This document shows positions 19,499 through 28,300 of a stretch of 64,000 nucleotides of DNA, piece by piece. The notes under the pieces were generated by a model, which ran no database searches, was not told where the DNA came from, and saw only the letters and a list, made by a program, of their open reading frames with translations. A program made the translations under genes and the position numbers. Positions within the stretch are counted from its first letter, which is position 1, and each line of letters begins with the position of its first letter. Origin of the DNA: Nitrospira sp. (lineage in GTDB: Bacteria > Nitrospirota > Nitrospiria > Nitrospirales > Nitrospiraceae); the NCBI GenBank assembly GCA_015709715.1, contig CP054184.1, forward strand, positions 3,023,001-3,087,000. Direction: 5' to 3'.

Positions 19499-19711
19499 TC
19501 AGCCCACAATCGCGCGCACGCGCTTAAAGGCGTAGATCGCCAGTGCCACGCCGATCAAGGCCGTGGCCCACAAGAGCAGATCGGCCCGCACCGTGGCCAC
19601 ATCCGCCGAGACCGGAAACAACTGCGCCTGCGACAGCGCCGGGACACCCAAGGCGAACACGAACGCCATGAGCAGTCCCCCAAGCCCTTTGACCCAACCC
19701 CATCCCTTCAT
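19499..19711 (-). CDS. Major coat protein-like (pVIII type)
   Basis: A 70-residue precursor. It has a Lys-containing start, a hydrophobic signal core and an ALSQA cleavage site near residue 29. The mature ~41 residues have an acidic/polar N-terminus (LFPVSADVATVRAD), one transmembrane helix (about 46-61) and a basic C-terminus KRVR. This is the layout of filamentous phage major coat protein, whose basic tail contacts packaged ssDNA. The upstream ATG alternatives lack a ribosome site, while ATG 19711 follows AAGGAGGTG. Sequence family not confirmed. Confidence 0.75.
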   Translation of the reverse strand: MKGWGWVKGLGGLLMAFVFALGVPALSQAQLFPVSADVATVRADLLLWATALIGVALAIYAFKRVRAIVG

Positions 19712-19783
19712 ACGGCACCTCCTTGTGCTGGTGGTGGTTCCGTCCACCCACGCCGCCGGATGACTCGCCGGCGGACGAGCGCC

Positions 19784-19891
19784 TCAGTAAGTCTGAGGCA
19801 GAATCAATTTGATGATCAGGCCGACGGCGAAGCCGCCGAGCCAAAAGATCGCGGTGAAATAGGTCATCGCTTCAATCGCCGGCAGGTCCAT
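19784..19891 (-). CDS. Small membrane protein, 35 aa
   Basis: A short frame starting 20 bases inside the end of the Zot gene behind GAAGGAG. The peptide has an acidic start (MDLPAIEA), one transmembrane helix (TYFTAIFWLGGFAVGLIIKLIL) and ends PQTY. Such 25-40 aa single-helix proteins cap filamentous virions (pVII/pIX-type). It sits between the Zot and coat genes, so a virion role is likely but not shown. Confidence 0.6.
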   Translation of the reverse strand: MDLPAIEAMTYFTAIFWLGGFAVGLIIKLILPQTY

Positions 19892-20879
19892 AGAACACTC
19901 CTTCGCCAATGAGCCGCATTGAGCCATCTTCATAGACTTCCGAGACCATCAGGCCATAGCGTCCGGTAATTTGAGCGGCCGTGAGGATCTCGCCACTGTC
20001 CAGGAGATAGCGCCAGCCTTGACGGTCCTTGCTCATTCCCGCTCCGCCGAGGATTCGAACGGGTCGCTTCGGTACAGGCGGAGAAGTTGCTGTCGGAGAA
20101 GACATGCCCAATGGATTCAGCAGAGTCGCCGAACCGGAGACTGGTGCGCCGATGGTGGTGGTTGCGGCAGGAGTTGACCCGCCGGAAGAGACTGGCTTGC
20201 TCGCACTTAACGACGACCATGGACGCCAAACCATGAGGCCGATGGCAAACAGTCCTGCGGCAATGCCGATCGCGACCCGCGCCGACTTAAAGACGGTATG
20301 ACTGCGCTTCTCTTCCCGAATGGCTGCCGACGCATAACTGGAATAGTAGGCATAGATCGCCGGCGAATAGGTCCCGACAAAGGCCCGGATGACTTCGTTA
20401 TCTTCCGGGTTCCCGCGCACCTTACCCTGATACTTTTTGGAGAGCCCGACAAAGCTGAGCTTCCGAAACTTCACCGTCGCTTCAATCAATCGCGTGACAC
20501 CTTGCGACATCTGGCGGAAGTCTTGGCTCATGAGCAGAATATCCACGCCATAGTGCCGATGAGTTTCGAGCCAACGCAGCAGTCCTGGCTCGACCTTCTG
20601 CATGGACCGAAAGACGGTCTGGGCTTCGTCAATGATGACCGCTGAGCCCGGCTCGACATGGGGAAAGGCTTGGAGGACTTCGACGGAATCCTTCCAGATG
20701 GTGATCTGTTGCTCGAGAGTAGACAGTTCAATACCGGTGAACAGGGAAAGACGATCTAAATAGATCCCATCGACGGCGATATAGAGCCGTCGACCTTGTT
20801 TCACCCAGGGGAGAAACTTCTCGCAGATCGCGTGATACGACTTTCCCGATCCGGGCACGCCTTCATACAGTTCGATCAT
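19872..20879 (-). CDS. Zot-domain assembly ATPase (inovirus pI-like)
   Basis: The morphogenesis motor that extrudes filamentous phage through the inner membrane, 335 residues. Walker A is GVPGSGKSYH (7-16), Walker B is VIIDEAQ (81-87), and sensor-like SQDFRQM follows. One transmembrane helix (201-218) divides the cytoplasmic ATPase from a Ser/Thr/Pro-rich periplasmic part, the normal pI topology. ATG 20879 is chosen because the ATPase motif begins there; it shares bases with the TGA of the preceding 28-aa gene. This gene is the hallmark that identifies the module as an inovirus. Confidence 0.92.
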   Translation of the reverse strand: MIELYEGVPGSGKSYHAICEKFLPWVKQGRRLYIAVDGIYLDRLSLFTGIELSTLEQQITIWKDSVEVLQAFPHVEPGSAVIIDEAQTVFRSMQKVEPGLLRWLETHRHYGVDILLMSQDFRQMSQGVTRLIEATVKFRKLSFVGLSKKYQGKVRGNPEDNEVIRAFVGTYSPAIYAYYSSYASAAIREEKRSHTVFKSARVAIGIAAGLFAIGLMVWRPWSSLSASKPVSSGGSTPAATTTIGAPVSGSATLLNPLGMSSPTATSPPVPKRPVRILGGAGMSKDRQGWRYLLDSGEILTAAQITGRYGLMVSEVYEDGSMRLIGEGVFYGPAGD

Positions 20880-20962
20880 CGAAGACTCCTGAGATACACC
20901 CAGATCCACAGGGCTAAGACCGCCGTCCAGGCATAGGCCCACCCGATCACCAGCTGATTCAT
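20876..20962 (-). CDS. Tiny membrane protein, 28 aa
   Basis: MNQLVIGWAYAW followed by a hydrophobic, Trp-rich helix and a basic end RSLR. Its ATG overlaps the stop of the DUF2523 gene and its TGA overlaps the Zot start, each by the four bases ATGA. Such double coupling is strong evidence for translation despite the length. Probably a minor virion protein. Confidence 0.6.
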   Translation of the reverse strand: MNQLVIGWAYAWTAVLALWIWVYLRSLR

Positions 20963-21234
20963 GAGCCCCACCGCACAAATGGAATGGTTTGCAGAATGAA
21001 CCGGGTGCCCATGGCGCTCGCCAGGATGGCCAGCGCCTGACTCATACCCGTCGCGCCCAGCACCCACGCGTATTGATCCGGAATCACCGGCAGCGTGAGG
21101 CCTGCCGTGCCAATGGTGGCGAGCGTGCTGTCCGCCACGGAAAGCAGCGAATCCCAGATGCCGAGGCCCCAATCGCTGAGCGAGAAGAAGAACTCCTGCA
21201 GCCAGCAATAGATCAGCGTGAGAATCGCGGTCAT
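20959..21234 (-). CDS. DUF2523-family protein (inovirus pVI-like)
   Basis: A 91-residue membrane protein with about three hydrophobic segments, ending FILQTIPFVRWGS. The middle segment IPDQYAWVLGATGMSQALAILASAMGTRFIL matches the DUF2523 pattern of proteins that stand directly before Zot in many filamentous phages and act as pVI-type end caps. ATG 21234 overlaps the TGA of the pIII-like gene by four bases; the longer frame upstream is the shadow of that gene. Confidence 0.82.
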   Translation of the reverse strand: MTAILTLIYCWLQEFFFSLSDWGLGIWDSLLSVADSTLATIGTAGLTLPVIPDQYAWVLGATGMSQALAILASAMGTRFILQTIPFVRWGS

Positions 21235-22499
21235 GCCGTTTGGCCTCCACCGACGAAGATGATGCGGTACGCCGCAATGGAGGCTGTGGCAATGACCAAG
21301 GTCCGCAGCACCGTGAAGAACCAGGCCCATTGATTGAAGTCCACCTGCTGGCTGCCAAAGAAGGCTGAAGGCAAGGCAATCACCGGCAAGGTCGAAGGCC
21401 AGGTCAATGACTTCAGGAGATTTAGCGTACCCAGTAACCCGCTCGTCTCCCACGTGGTTTGATGGGCTTGCAGGACGGTTCCAAATGTCCGGCTCTCATG
21501 GGAGCCAACCGCGCAGGAGGTCGTGGCTTGTGTCTCTTCATGCTGCGTGGTCGAGCCGTCCGGATTCTGGGTTGTGGTGGTGGTTGTGGTCGTCGTCTGC
21601 TGTTGCGTGTTCTGTTGGGGCGTACTCGCCGGAGGTGGGACCGTATCCACCACGACGATATCCCCGGCCGGTACAGGCTTCGGCTTCACGGTCGTCGGCA
21701 TCTCGGTCGGCGCCACCGCCTGGGAGATGGTGGTATCGGCCGGCTGTGTAGTGCCAGTGGTGCCGACCGGATTGGTGTGAGCTTCGACCGACTTCGGATC
21801 ACTGGCCGGGAGGCCCCCGACAAAGTTGGCCACTTGCTGCTGCGTCGGCGGAATCAAACCCTCTTGAATCGGTGAGGTGGATCCGGGAATGCCTTTTCGA
21901 TGGCAGACATACAAGGTGTATCCGCCGACCGCAGGCCCATTCACAAAGAAGTTCCCGGTGAAGAAGACGGCCGTGCTAAGGCTTTGAAACGGTCCCACCA
22001 CCCAGTCATGCTGATACTCGGTGTCCACTGCACAGAGCGGCACATTCGTGGCGCTGAACTGGATGGTCGCATTGGGATAGGCCGGATTACCCGGTGTATT
22101 GGTACCGAAACCAGGGAACGTCTGGACGCCTGCGTTCGAGCTTGTGACCTGCCAGCCGCCCGGCGTGGATGCAGCGGTTTTCACGGCAGAGAGGTCAGTT
22201 TGTGAGTAATACATCTGGGCGAGGACCAATCCGGCGCTGACCCCCAGCGCTGCCCATCCGATGGGACCGGCGACCATGCGTACGGCCATAGAAGCGGTGG
22301 AAGGTGCCACGGCTGCTGTCGCAACTTGAGAAGCGAAGGCCGAGCGTTGCGCGGCCAGATAGGCCATGCGTTCGGCTTGCGCGACCACCCGCGAATATTG
22401 CGTGGCGGTTTGCGCGAGAGATTCGGCTGGCGCCAGACAGAAAGAGACCAAGAGGCCCCAGATCAGCGACAGATAACCGGTGAGTGAAAGGAGCTTCAT
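21231..22499 (-). CDS. Inovirus adsorption protein (pIII-like)
   Basis: A 422-residue secreted protein with an N-terminal signal peptide (cleavage near ESLAQ), an Ala-rich region with a hydrophobic stretch near 75-95, a globular middle with a few cysteines, then a Pro/Thr/Gln linker containing a nine-Thr run, and a C-terminal transmembrane helix (about 390-415). Position between the small coat gene and DUF2523-Zot, size and layout fit the host-attachment protein of filamentous phages, which is the least conserved virion protein. No sequence family is recognised with certainty. Confidence 0.75.
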   Translation of the reverse strand: MKLLSLTGYLSLIWGLLVSFCLAPAESLAQTATQYSRVVAQAERMAYLAAQRSAFASQVATAAVAPSTASMAVRMVAGPIGWAALGVSAGLVLAQMYYSQTDLSAVKTAASTPGGWQVTSSNAGVQTFPGFGTNTPGNPAYPNATIQFSATNVPLCAVDTEYQHDWVVGPFQSLSTAVFFTGNFFVNGPAVGGYTLYVCHRKGIPGSTSPIQEGLIPPTQQQVANFVGGLPASDPKSVEAHTNPVGTTGTTQPADTTISQAVAPTEMPTTVKPKPVPAGDIVVVDTVPPPASTPQQNTQQQTTTTTTTTTQNPDGSTTQHEETQATTSCAVGSHESRTFGTVLQAHQTTWETSGLLGTLNLLKSLTWPSTLPVIALPSAFFGSQQVDFNQWAWFFTVLRTLVIATASIAAYRIIFVGGGQTA

Positions 22500-22570
22500 A
22501 ATCGTCCAACTCCAAGACCGGTGAGGAAGGCCAGTAAGAAGATCGCGACCAGAATAATCGTCAGATCCAC
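22496..22570 (-). CDS. Tiny membrane protein, 24 aa
   Basis: Starts with GTG behind GGGAGGAAGG and encodes MDLTIILVAIFLLAFLTGLG plus a basic end (GRL): almost only a transmembrane helix. Its TGA overlaps the ATG of the pIII-like gene. It lies directly after the SSB-like gene, where pVII/pIX-type tip proteins are found in filamentous phages. Confidence 0.55.
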   Translation of the reverse strand: MDLTIILVAIFLLAFLTGLGVGRL

Positions 22571-22591
22571 CGGCCTTCCTCCCTCTAGCCG

Positions 22592-22855
22592 TTACTTCAC
22601 GAGTTCTAAAGCCGACAAATCGAAGAACACACGACCCGTCTGCTCGAACTTCCGCACTTCGATGGAGGCCCGGGCCTGCTTGCCTTCCGCTTGTTTACAG
22701 ACCTCAATTAAGGTCATCTGGTCTTCCGGAATACCCAAGCGCAGAATCCCCGGATCTTTGCCCTTCACATAGAAGTCCACCGATCTGAAGACCTTCCCTT
22801 CCCGGCTCCTCCGTTCCACATACCCCTGGACTGCACCCTCCGCTTTGACTTGCAT
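22592..22855 (-). CDS. Small single-strand DNA-binding-like protein (pV-like)
   Basis: An 87-residue soluble protein rich in beta-strand patterns and Lys/Arg (VQGYVERRSREGKVFRSVDFYVKG, ASIEVRKFEQTGRVFFDLSALELVK). AAGGAGG precedes the ATG. It sits between Rep and the virion genes, the place of gene V ssDNA-binding protein, which coats replicated viral strands before packaging. The assignment rests on position, size and beta-rich basic character; no signature motif is seen. Confidence 0.6.
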   Translation of the reverse strand: MQVKAEGAVQGYVERRSREGKVFRSVDFYVKGKDPGILRLGIPEDQMTLIEVCKQAEGKQARASIEVRKFEQTGRVFFDLSALELVK

Positions 22856-23075
22856 CGTGATCGCCTCCTTCCGCTGAGTGTTGAATCGGATCAGCTAAGC
22901 GCCTGACCCACACGCCCCGGCCGAGCGGCCGAGATTTTGAGAGATACTGAAATTCTGAATCACATTCCGTACAGCTCACAAATAATGCGCCATTCACCCA
23001 TTTGCAGGCCGCGCCATGCGCGCCACAGCCAGGACAGCCACGCCGCCAGGCGCCGTTATGAAAACTTAAGGACAT
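22704..23075 (-). CDS. Zinc-ribbon-like protein overlapping the SSB-like gene
   Basis: The first ~60 residues look real: RGCPGCGAHGAACKWVNGALFVSCTEC holds a CxxC-17-CxxC zinc ribbon. The start overlaps the rep stop by 20 bases. The frame then runs 152 bases into the SSB-like gene in another phase without stopping, so the C-terminal half may be a by-product or the gene may carry a frameshift. Function unknown. Confidence 0.4.
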   Translation of the reverse strand: MSLSFHNGAWRRGCPGCGAHGAACKWVNGALFVSCTECDSEFQYLSKSRPLGRGVWVRRLADPIQHSAEGGDHDASQSGGCSPGVCGTEEPGREGLQIGGLLCEGQRSGDSALGYSGRPDDLN

Positions 23076-24048
23076 AGGGGGTGCCTCTCTTACGTTGCTT
23101 CAGTAAAGCAAAGTGCTTCTGCGTCCATCGTTTGGTGCCCGCATAGATCATCTCGAACAGAAACTGATCGCCCCGACAGGCCACCACCACCGCGAGCATG
23201 GGACTGATGGCGTTCGCCAGCCAGGCGGCCACATCATCCAACCGCTGCTGAATGCGTTCGACCACCAGCCGGCAGCGCATGAAGCCTTCGGTGAGGGCCT
23301 TCCACCAGCTCACCAACGGCGCACGATACTTTTCATAGGATTCCGCTTCTCGCGTGGTCTCGCGAAAATCCACATAGGAGCGGAGGACGCCGACTAGGAA
23401 CGCTCGCCAATCTTCGGGATCGAGCGTAAGGAGGGCTTTGGCGCAGGCTTGAGCTCGATCCTGTTTAAATTCCAGTTCCCATCGAACCCCATACAATCCC
23501 GCGTCTTCCCGTCCTCTGGCTTGGAGTTCCAGCCGTTTGTCATAGACCCGGAGCATCGTTTGACTCTCTCGACTCCCGAAGTAGAGCGTCTCGCCGGTCC
23601 GGACGCCTTCACGATGATTCGAAGCTTGGATGACTTTGAATTGCTTCGAACGACTCACCACCTGTCCGGCCTCCACGGCGAGGCGCACGGTCTCCACTGC
23701 GACAGACGCCTCCCGGTCGTCCAAGGCCACATCGATGCGGGTCACATGGCCTTTCTGGGAAAAGATCCAGGCCAACACGGTCTTCAACTTGGATTCATCC
23801 CACTGGGAGACAATCCCGGCTGATAGATCCACATGCACTTCCTTTGGATTGCGAGGAGCACCCGTCCCCAGTTTGCCGACACCCGTCTTGCCCTGTGACA
23901 TGAGTTGAGCGACGGGGTAGCCCCGAAACCCGGTCTCACTCTGGAACCAATCGCCACCAATCAGCGCAATCACGTCGGCGACTTCCGCTTTGGGCAGCGT
24001 GAAGGCCAACCAATCGATGGTTTGGGTGAATCCTCCAGAACCGTTCAT
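23056..24048 (-). CDS. Phage replication initiation protein (Rep_trans type)
   Basis: A 330-residue rolling-circle initiator that should nick the double-stranded phage origin. Typical segments of the replication initiation factor family are seen: TIDWLAFTLP near the start, HVTRIDVALDDREAS in the middle (the metal/acidic strand), ETLYFGSRESQTMLRVYDKRLE with the likely catalytic Tyr, and VRWELEFKQDRAQA. It overlaps the upstream HTH gene by four bases. Rep plus Zot identifies an autonomous filamentous phage core rather than satellite debris. Confidence 0.87.
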   Translation of the reverse strand: MNGSGGFTQTIDWLAFTLPKAEVADVIALIGGDWFQSETGFRGYPVAQLMSQGKTGVGKLGTGAPRNPKEVHVDLSAGIVSQWDESKLKTVLAWIFSQKGHVTRIDVALDDREASVAVETVRLAVEAGQVVSRSKQFKVIQASNHREGVRTGETLYFGSRESQTMLRVYDKRLELQARGREDAGLYGVRWELEFKQDRAQACAKALLTLDPEDWRAFLVGVLRSYVDFRETTREAESYEKYRAPLVSWWKALTEGFMRCRLVVERIQQRLDDVAAWLANAISPMLAVVVACRGDQFLFEMIYAGTKRWTQKHFALLKQRKRGTPYVLKFS

Positions 24049-24332
24049 TTCTTCCCCCTTGGCTTCTGTGCGATAGACGCCCCCGTCTTACCAAGTCGGG
24101 GGCTGATCGGCTGCGCGCGCCGCCCGCTATCGCCGCCGGTCGCGCGCAGGCCGTCCTCGGTCGCGACGAGAGTAAATCCGTTAAGCCGCATCGCATGCCG
24201 TACTTTTTCGAGGTCAAACAAATACATTTTGCAGAGGCGTTCGTACGGAATCCGCCCCGTACGATAAGCCCGTCGAACTGTTGAGACATGCACATCGAGC
24301 TCTTGGGCTAATTCTTTGGCCGTGAGTAACAT
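24045..24332 (-). CDS. HTH protein upstream of rep
   Basis: A 95-residue protein with a MerR/excisionase-like helix-turn-helix (LLTAKELAQELDVHVSTVRRAYRTGRIPYERL, residues 2-34) followed by a basic, Gly/Arg/Lys-rich tail. It is the first gene of the leftward phage operon and overlaps rep, so it may set transcription or replication of the phage. It resembles, but is not a copy of, the excisionase-like protein next to the integrase. Confidence 0.75.
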   Translation of the reverse strand: MLLTAKELAQELDVHVSTVRRAYRTGRIPYERLCKMYLFDLEKVRHAMRLNGFTLVATEDGLRATGGDSGRRAQPISPRLGKTGASIAQKPRGKK

Positions 24333-25310
24333 CCGTCAGACCACCCTTTCTCAATCACTCAACATGGTGAAGACACTACGCGAGCATCGCGACCTCGGGA
24401 ACTATGCATAGTTATGCTTATGTGCGCTTTAGTGCGCTTTCCTATGCTTTTGTGCGCACCATTCCCACGAGACACATCGTCATTGGGCGCCGCACAGCGA
24501 CTAGGATTTAATGAGCGCAGAGAGGAGAAACACCAATAGGCTGGACGAATCGAAACAATAGGCCGCACTTATGGAAATAAAATTACCGGCTTCAATAGGG
24601 ACGAACGGCGAGGAATGGACGACAATCGAAACGTTTTTAGTTCGGAAGGTTATGTGATGGAGAAATGGCTCCGGACGATAAACTTGCCTATGGCAGAGCC
24701 AGTTGGCCCTAAGCCAACATTCGCTATCGGATGTTTCGGCAATTCGTGACAGAATCCGTGGCAAAATCGCCTTCTTGAACCGCTTTCACAGCTCGCTCTC
24801 GGAGGACGACATCCGCCATAAGCTCATCAGATACCGACCCGACTACCGGTTCGATGGCCCTATCGAGTAGCGATGCCGCTCTCAGTCACGATGGCCAGCC
24901 AGATCATGAACGATCAATCCCAGTGCAAATAGAATGCGAACAGGGGGGTGTCTCGAACGCTGACCTAATGGAGAGCAATAAACTACACGGAAAGGCTGTC
25001 TCCCGGAAGCGGAGCAACAATAGGTCAGAGGAGAGTCAAAAAACGACACGGTCGTGTGGGAAGCATTGGCTGGGTGGTGGTACCGCCGAAAGCAGCGGCT
25101 AGGACTGAGCGGCACGAGCAGCCGAAGCAAAAGGCTTAATAAGAGCCGCGGAAAAGCGGCCCGCCTACCATTTTCTGCTGTTCAAGTGTGTTCTGCACAA
25201 ACTGCATCTCCTGCCCTCCCCTCCAAGACCAGTGATTTATTTGAGGAAAGAAGGTATTCTTCCGCAAGTTAGGCTAAATTACGGTACCAACCAACAGCAT
25301 TAGGAACGTA
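24333..25310. other. Gap without a convincing gene between phage module and defence locus
   Basis: 978 bases. The left part has several repeats of the theme TATGCTTNTGTGCGC (about 24410-24460). A plus-strand stretch ending at 24869 reads DRIRGKIAFLNRFHSSLSEDD and then HKLIRYRPDYRFDGPIE before a stop; it has no start and could be the remnant of a C-terminus. A 82-aa frame at 24854-25102 has no ribosome site and no protein-like pattern. The right part probably holds the promoter of the helicase operon and may contain the former phage origin. Confidence 0.4.
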
Positions 25311-28300
25311 ATGCCAAGAATTTTTGACAATATTGATCAATCCCTTCTCCCTGCACTCCGCGAAACCATTCAAGTCGCTAATCGGGCTGACTTCTGTGTG
25401 GGGTACTTTAATCTGCGCGGATGGAAACAACTCGACACCTACATAGAGAAATGGTCCGGTGGGGAAGGGAATGGCTGCCGTCTATTGGTTGGAATGCAGA
25501 GGTTGCCGCAAGAAGAACTACGCGAAGCCCTGAGCCTCATAAGACATGAGGCTGAGATAGACAACAACACCGCAATCCGATTGAAAAAGAAGCTTGCCGA
25601 GGAGTTTCGCGAACAATTGAGTGTCGGCGTTCCGACCAATGAAGATGAAGCCGGTTTGCGGAACTTGGCCAAGCAAATCAGAGAGCAGAAAGTCATCGTT
25701 AAACTATTCCTCCGACACCCGCTACACGCTAAATTATATCTCCTATTTCGGTCGGACCCTGTCAACCCAACTATAGGGTACTTGGGCAGTAGCAATCTGA
25801 CTTTTGCAGGTCTGTCCAAGCAGGGGGAGCTAAACGTCGATGTGCTAGATCACGATGCCTGCAGCAAGCTGGCAAAGTGGTTTGAAGACCGGTGGACTGA
25901 CCGTTGGTGTTTGGACATCTCTGCTGAACTGGTACAAGTTATCGAAGGAAGCTGGGCTAGGAAAGAGGTGCTTCCGCCGTATCACATCTACGTGAAGATG
26001 GCCTACCACTTGTCGCAGGAAGCACGTGCCGGGCTCTCAGAGTTCCGCGTCCCGCCGGAATTCGGGAATCGCTTGTTCGATTATCAGGTTGCCGCAGTCA
26101 AAATAGCCGCACGTCATCTCAACAAGCGGGGCGGTGTATTAATCGGTGACGTAGTCGGATTGGGAAAGACGTTGATGGCAACTGCCCTCGCGAAGATTTT
26201 CCAGGACGATCACTTCACCGAAACGCTAATTATCTGCCCGAAGAACCTAGTGCCAATGTGGGAGGATTATGTCGCGGAATATCGACTGCTAGCCAAGGTC
26301 CTTTCTATCACCAAAGCAGCCCGTGAACTCCTGGAACTACGGCGCTACCGCGTGGCACTCATCGACGAAAGCCATAACCTTCGTAACCGAGAGGGGAAAC
26401 GTTACCGCGCCATTCAGGAGTACCTTCAAAAGAACGAATGCAAGTGTATCTTGTTGTCAGCAACCCCTTACAACAAGACCTACCTAGACCTGTCGAGCCA
26501 ACTCCGGTTGTTCGTTCCGGAAGATAAGGACCTAGGCATAAGGCCAGAGAATTTGTTGCGAAGGCTAGGTGAAACAGAGTTCATCCGACGCCATCAATGC
26601 CCAGTGCGTTCACTGGCTGCATTCGAGAAGAGCGAGCATGCCGATGACTGGCGCGAGCTGATGCGCCTGTACATGGTTCGGCGGACGCGGAGTTTCATTC
26701 AGGAAAATTACGCCGATACTGACTCCTCGACAGGCCGCAAATACCTGACATTTGAGGATGGAACGCGGTCCTACTTTCCCGAGCGTGTGCCTAAGACAGT
26801 CAAGTTCAGGATAGATGAGCAGGATCCATCTGATCAGTATGCACGACTATATGCAGCCGACGTGGTGGCTACCATCAATGCGCTCAATCTCCCCCGTTAC
26901 GGACTAGCCAACTACATCGCTGCTTCTCCACACAAGCCTCCAACGTCGACTGAAGGCAAACAGCTGCAAGACCTTTCACGAGCCGGCAAGCGGCTAATGG
27001 GATTTTGCCGAACCAACCTATTCAAGCGTCTGGAAAGTAGCGGATCGGCGTTTCAGCAATCTATCGAACGTCACATTTTGCGGAACTATATTGTACTGCA
27101 TGCCATTGAGAGGGGATTGCCCATCCCGCTTGGCACCCAGGACTCTGGCCTTCTCGATACGGGGAACTACGATGAGGATGTGGACGACGAGGCTGCAAGT
27201 GCTGAACTCTTCGAAGAGGACAACGGGGATGAACCGAAGCCCAAGGCCTCCTTGCGCCTTCGGAGTCTCCCTGAGTTCAGTAAGCGTGCGGCCGAGACTT
27301 ACGAAGACTATGCAACCCAGTTCAAGCGGCGCTTCAAGTGGCTTCGTCCCGATTTGTTTGTCGCATCACTTGCGAAAGACCTGGCAGATGACGCAGCCAA
27401 TCTGCTTAGTGTGCTCCAGCGCTGCGGTGACTGGAATCCGAACAAGGATGCCAAACTTGATGCTCTGCACAAGCTTTTGACTGACCGCCATCCCAATGAG
27501 AAAGTTATTGTATTCACCCAATTTGCTGACACTGTACGATATCTGCAGGCACAACTGCGTGCACGGGGTGTAAATCAGCTGGCCGGAGTAACGGGTGAAG
27601 ACGAAGATCCAACGGGTTATGCGTGGCGGTTCAGCCCCGTCAGTAACAAGAAGCGCAACAAGGTTGCTGTCGACCAAGAGCTGCGCATTCTGCTCGCGAC
27701 CGACGTCCTTAGCGAAGGACAGAACCTTCAGGACGGTGCCATCATTGTCAACTTTGATCTGCCCTGGGCTATTATCCGATTAATCCAGCGTGCGGGACGC
27801 GTCGATCGTATCGGCCAGATGTCGGAAAAGATCCTGTGTTATTCCTTCCTGCCCGCCGAAGGAGTGGAAAACCTGATTCGTCTTCGGGCGCGCGTTCGAC
27901 AGCGACTCTACGAAAATGCGGAAGTGGTGGGGACGGATGAGGCCTTCTTCGAAGATGAGAAGGAGCGTCAGAAGCTTCTCGATCTATACCACGAGAAGGC
28001 GGGCATCCTAGATGGCGACGCCGACACGGAGGTAGACCTCGCTTCCTATGCCTACCAGATCTGGAAGAATGCGATTGATCGTTTCCCAGAACTGCAAAAG
28101 ACAATTCCAGCCTTGCCTCCCGTCGTGTTTTCGACCAAGCCTCATCAGGCAACGGACAAAAAACCAAGCGGAGTTCTTCTCTATCTTCGGACAGCCGAGG
28201 GAAACGACGCACTGTCCTGGGTGGACCAGGATGGTAACAACGTCACTGAATCACAGTTCGAGATCATCAAAGCAGCTGAATGCGCGCCTGATACACCGGG

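Larger units (their letters stand above)
17126..24332 (-). mobile_element. Inovirus (filamentous prophage) gene module
   Basis: About 7.2 kb in the normal inovirus size range, all leftward apart from radC: HTH, Rep, zinc ribbon, SSB-like, 24 aa, pIII-like, DUF2523, 28 aa, Zot, 35 aa, pVIII-like, 42 aa, then the excisionase-like gene and integrase. The left end is attL of the island. No second tRNA-Lys repeat is visible just right of 24332, so either the phage is fused to the rest of the island or its own right end is lost. Confidence 0.85.

Noticed and set aside
24854..25102. 82-codon plus-strand frame
   Set aside because: No ribosome site, low-complexity polar translation and no recognisable pattern.
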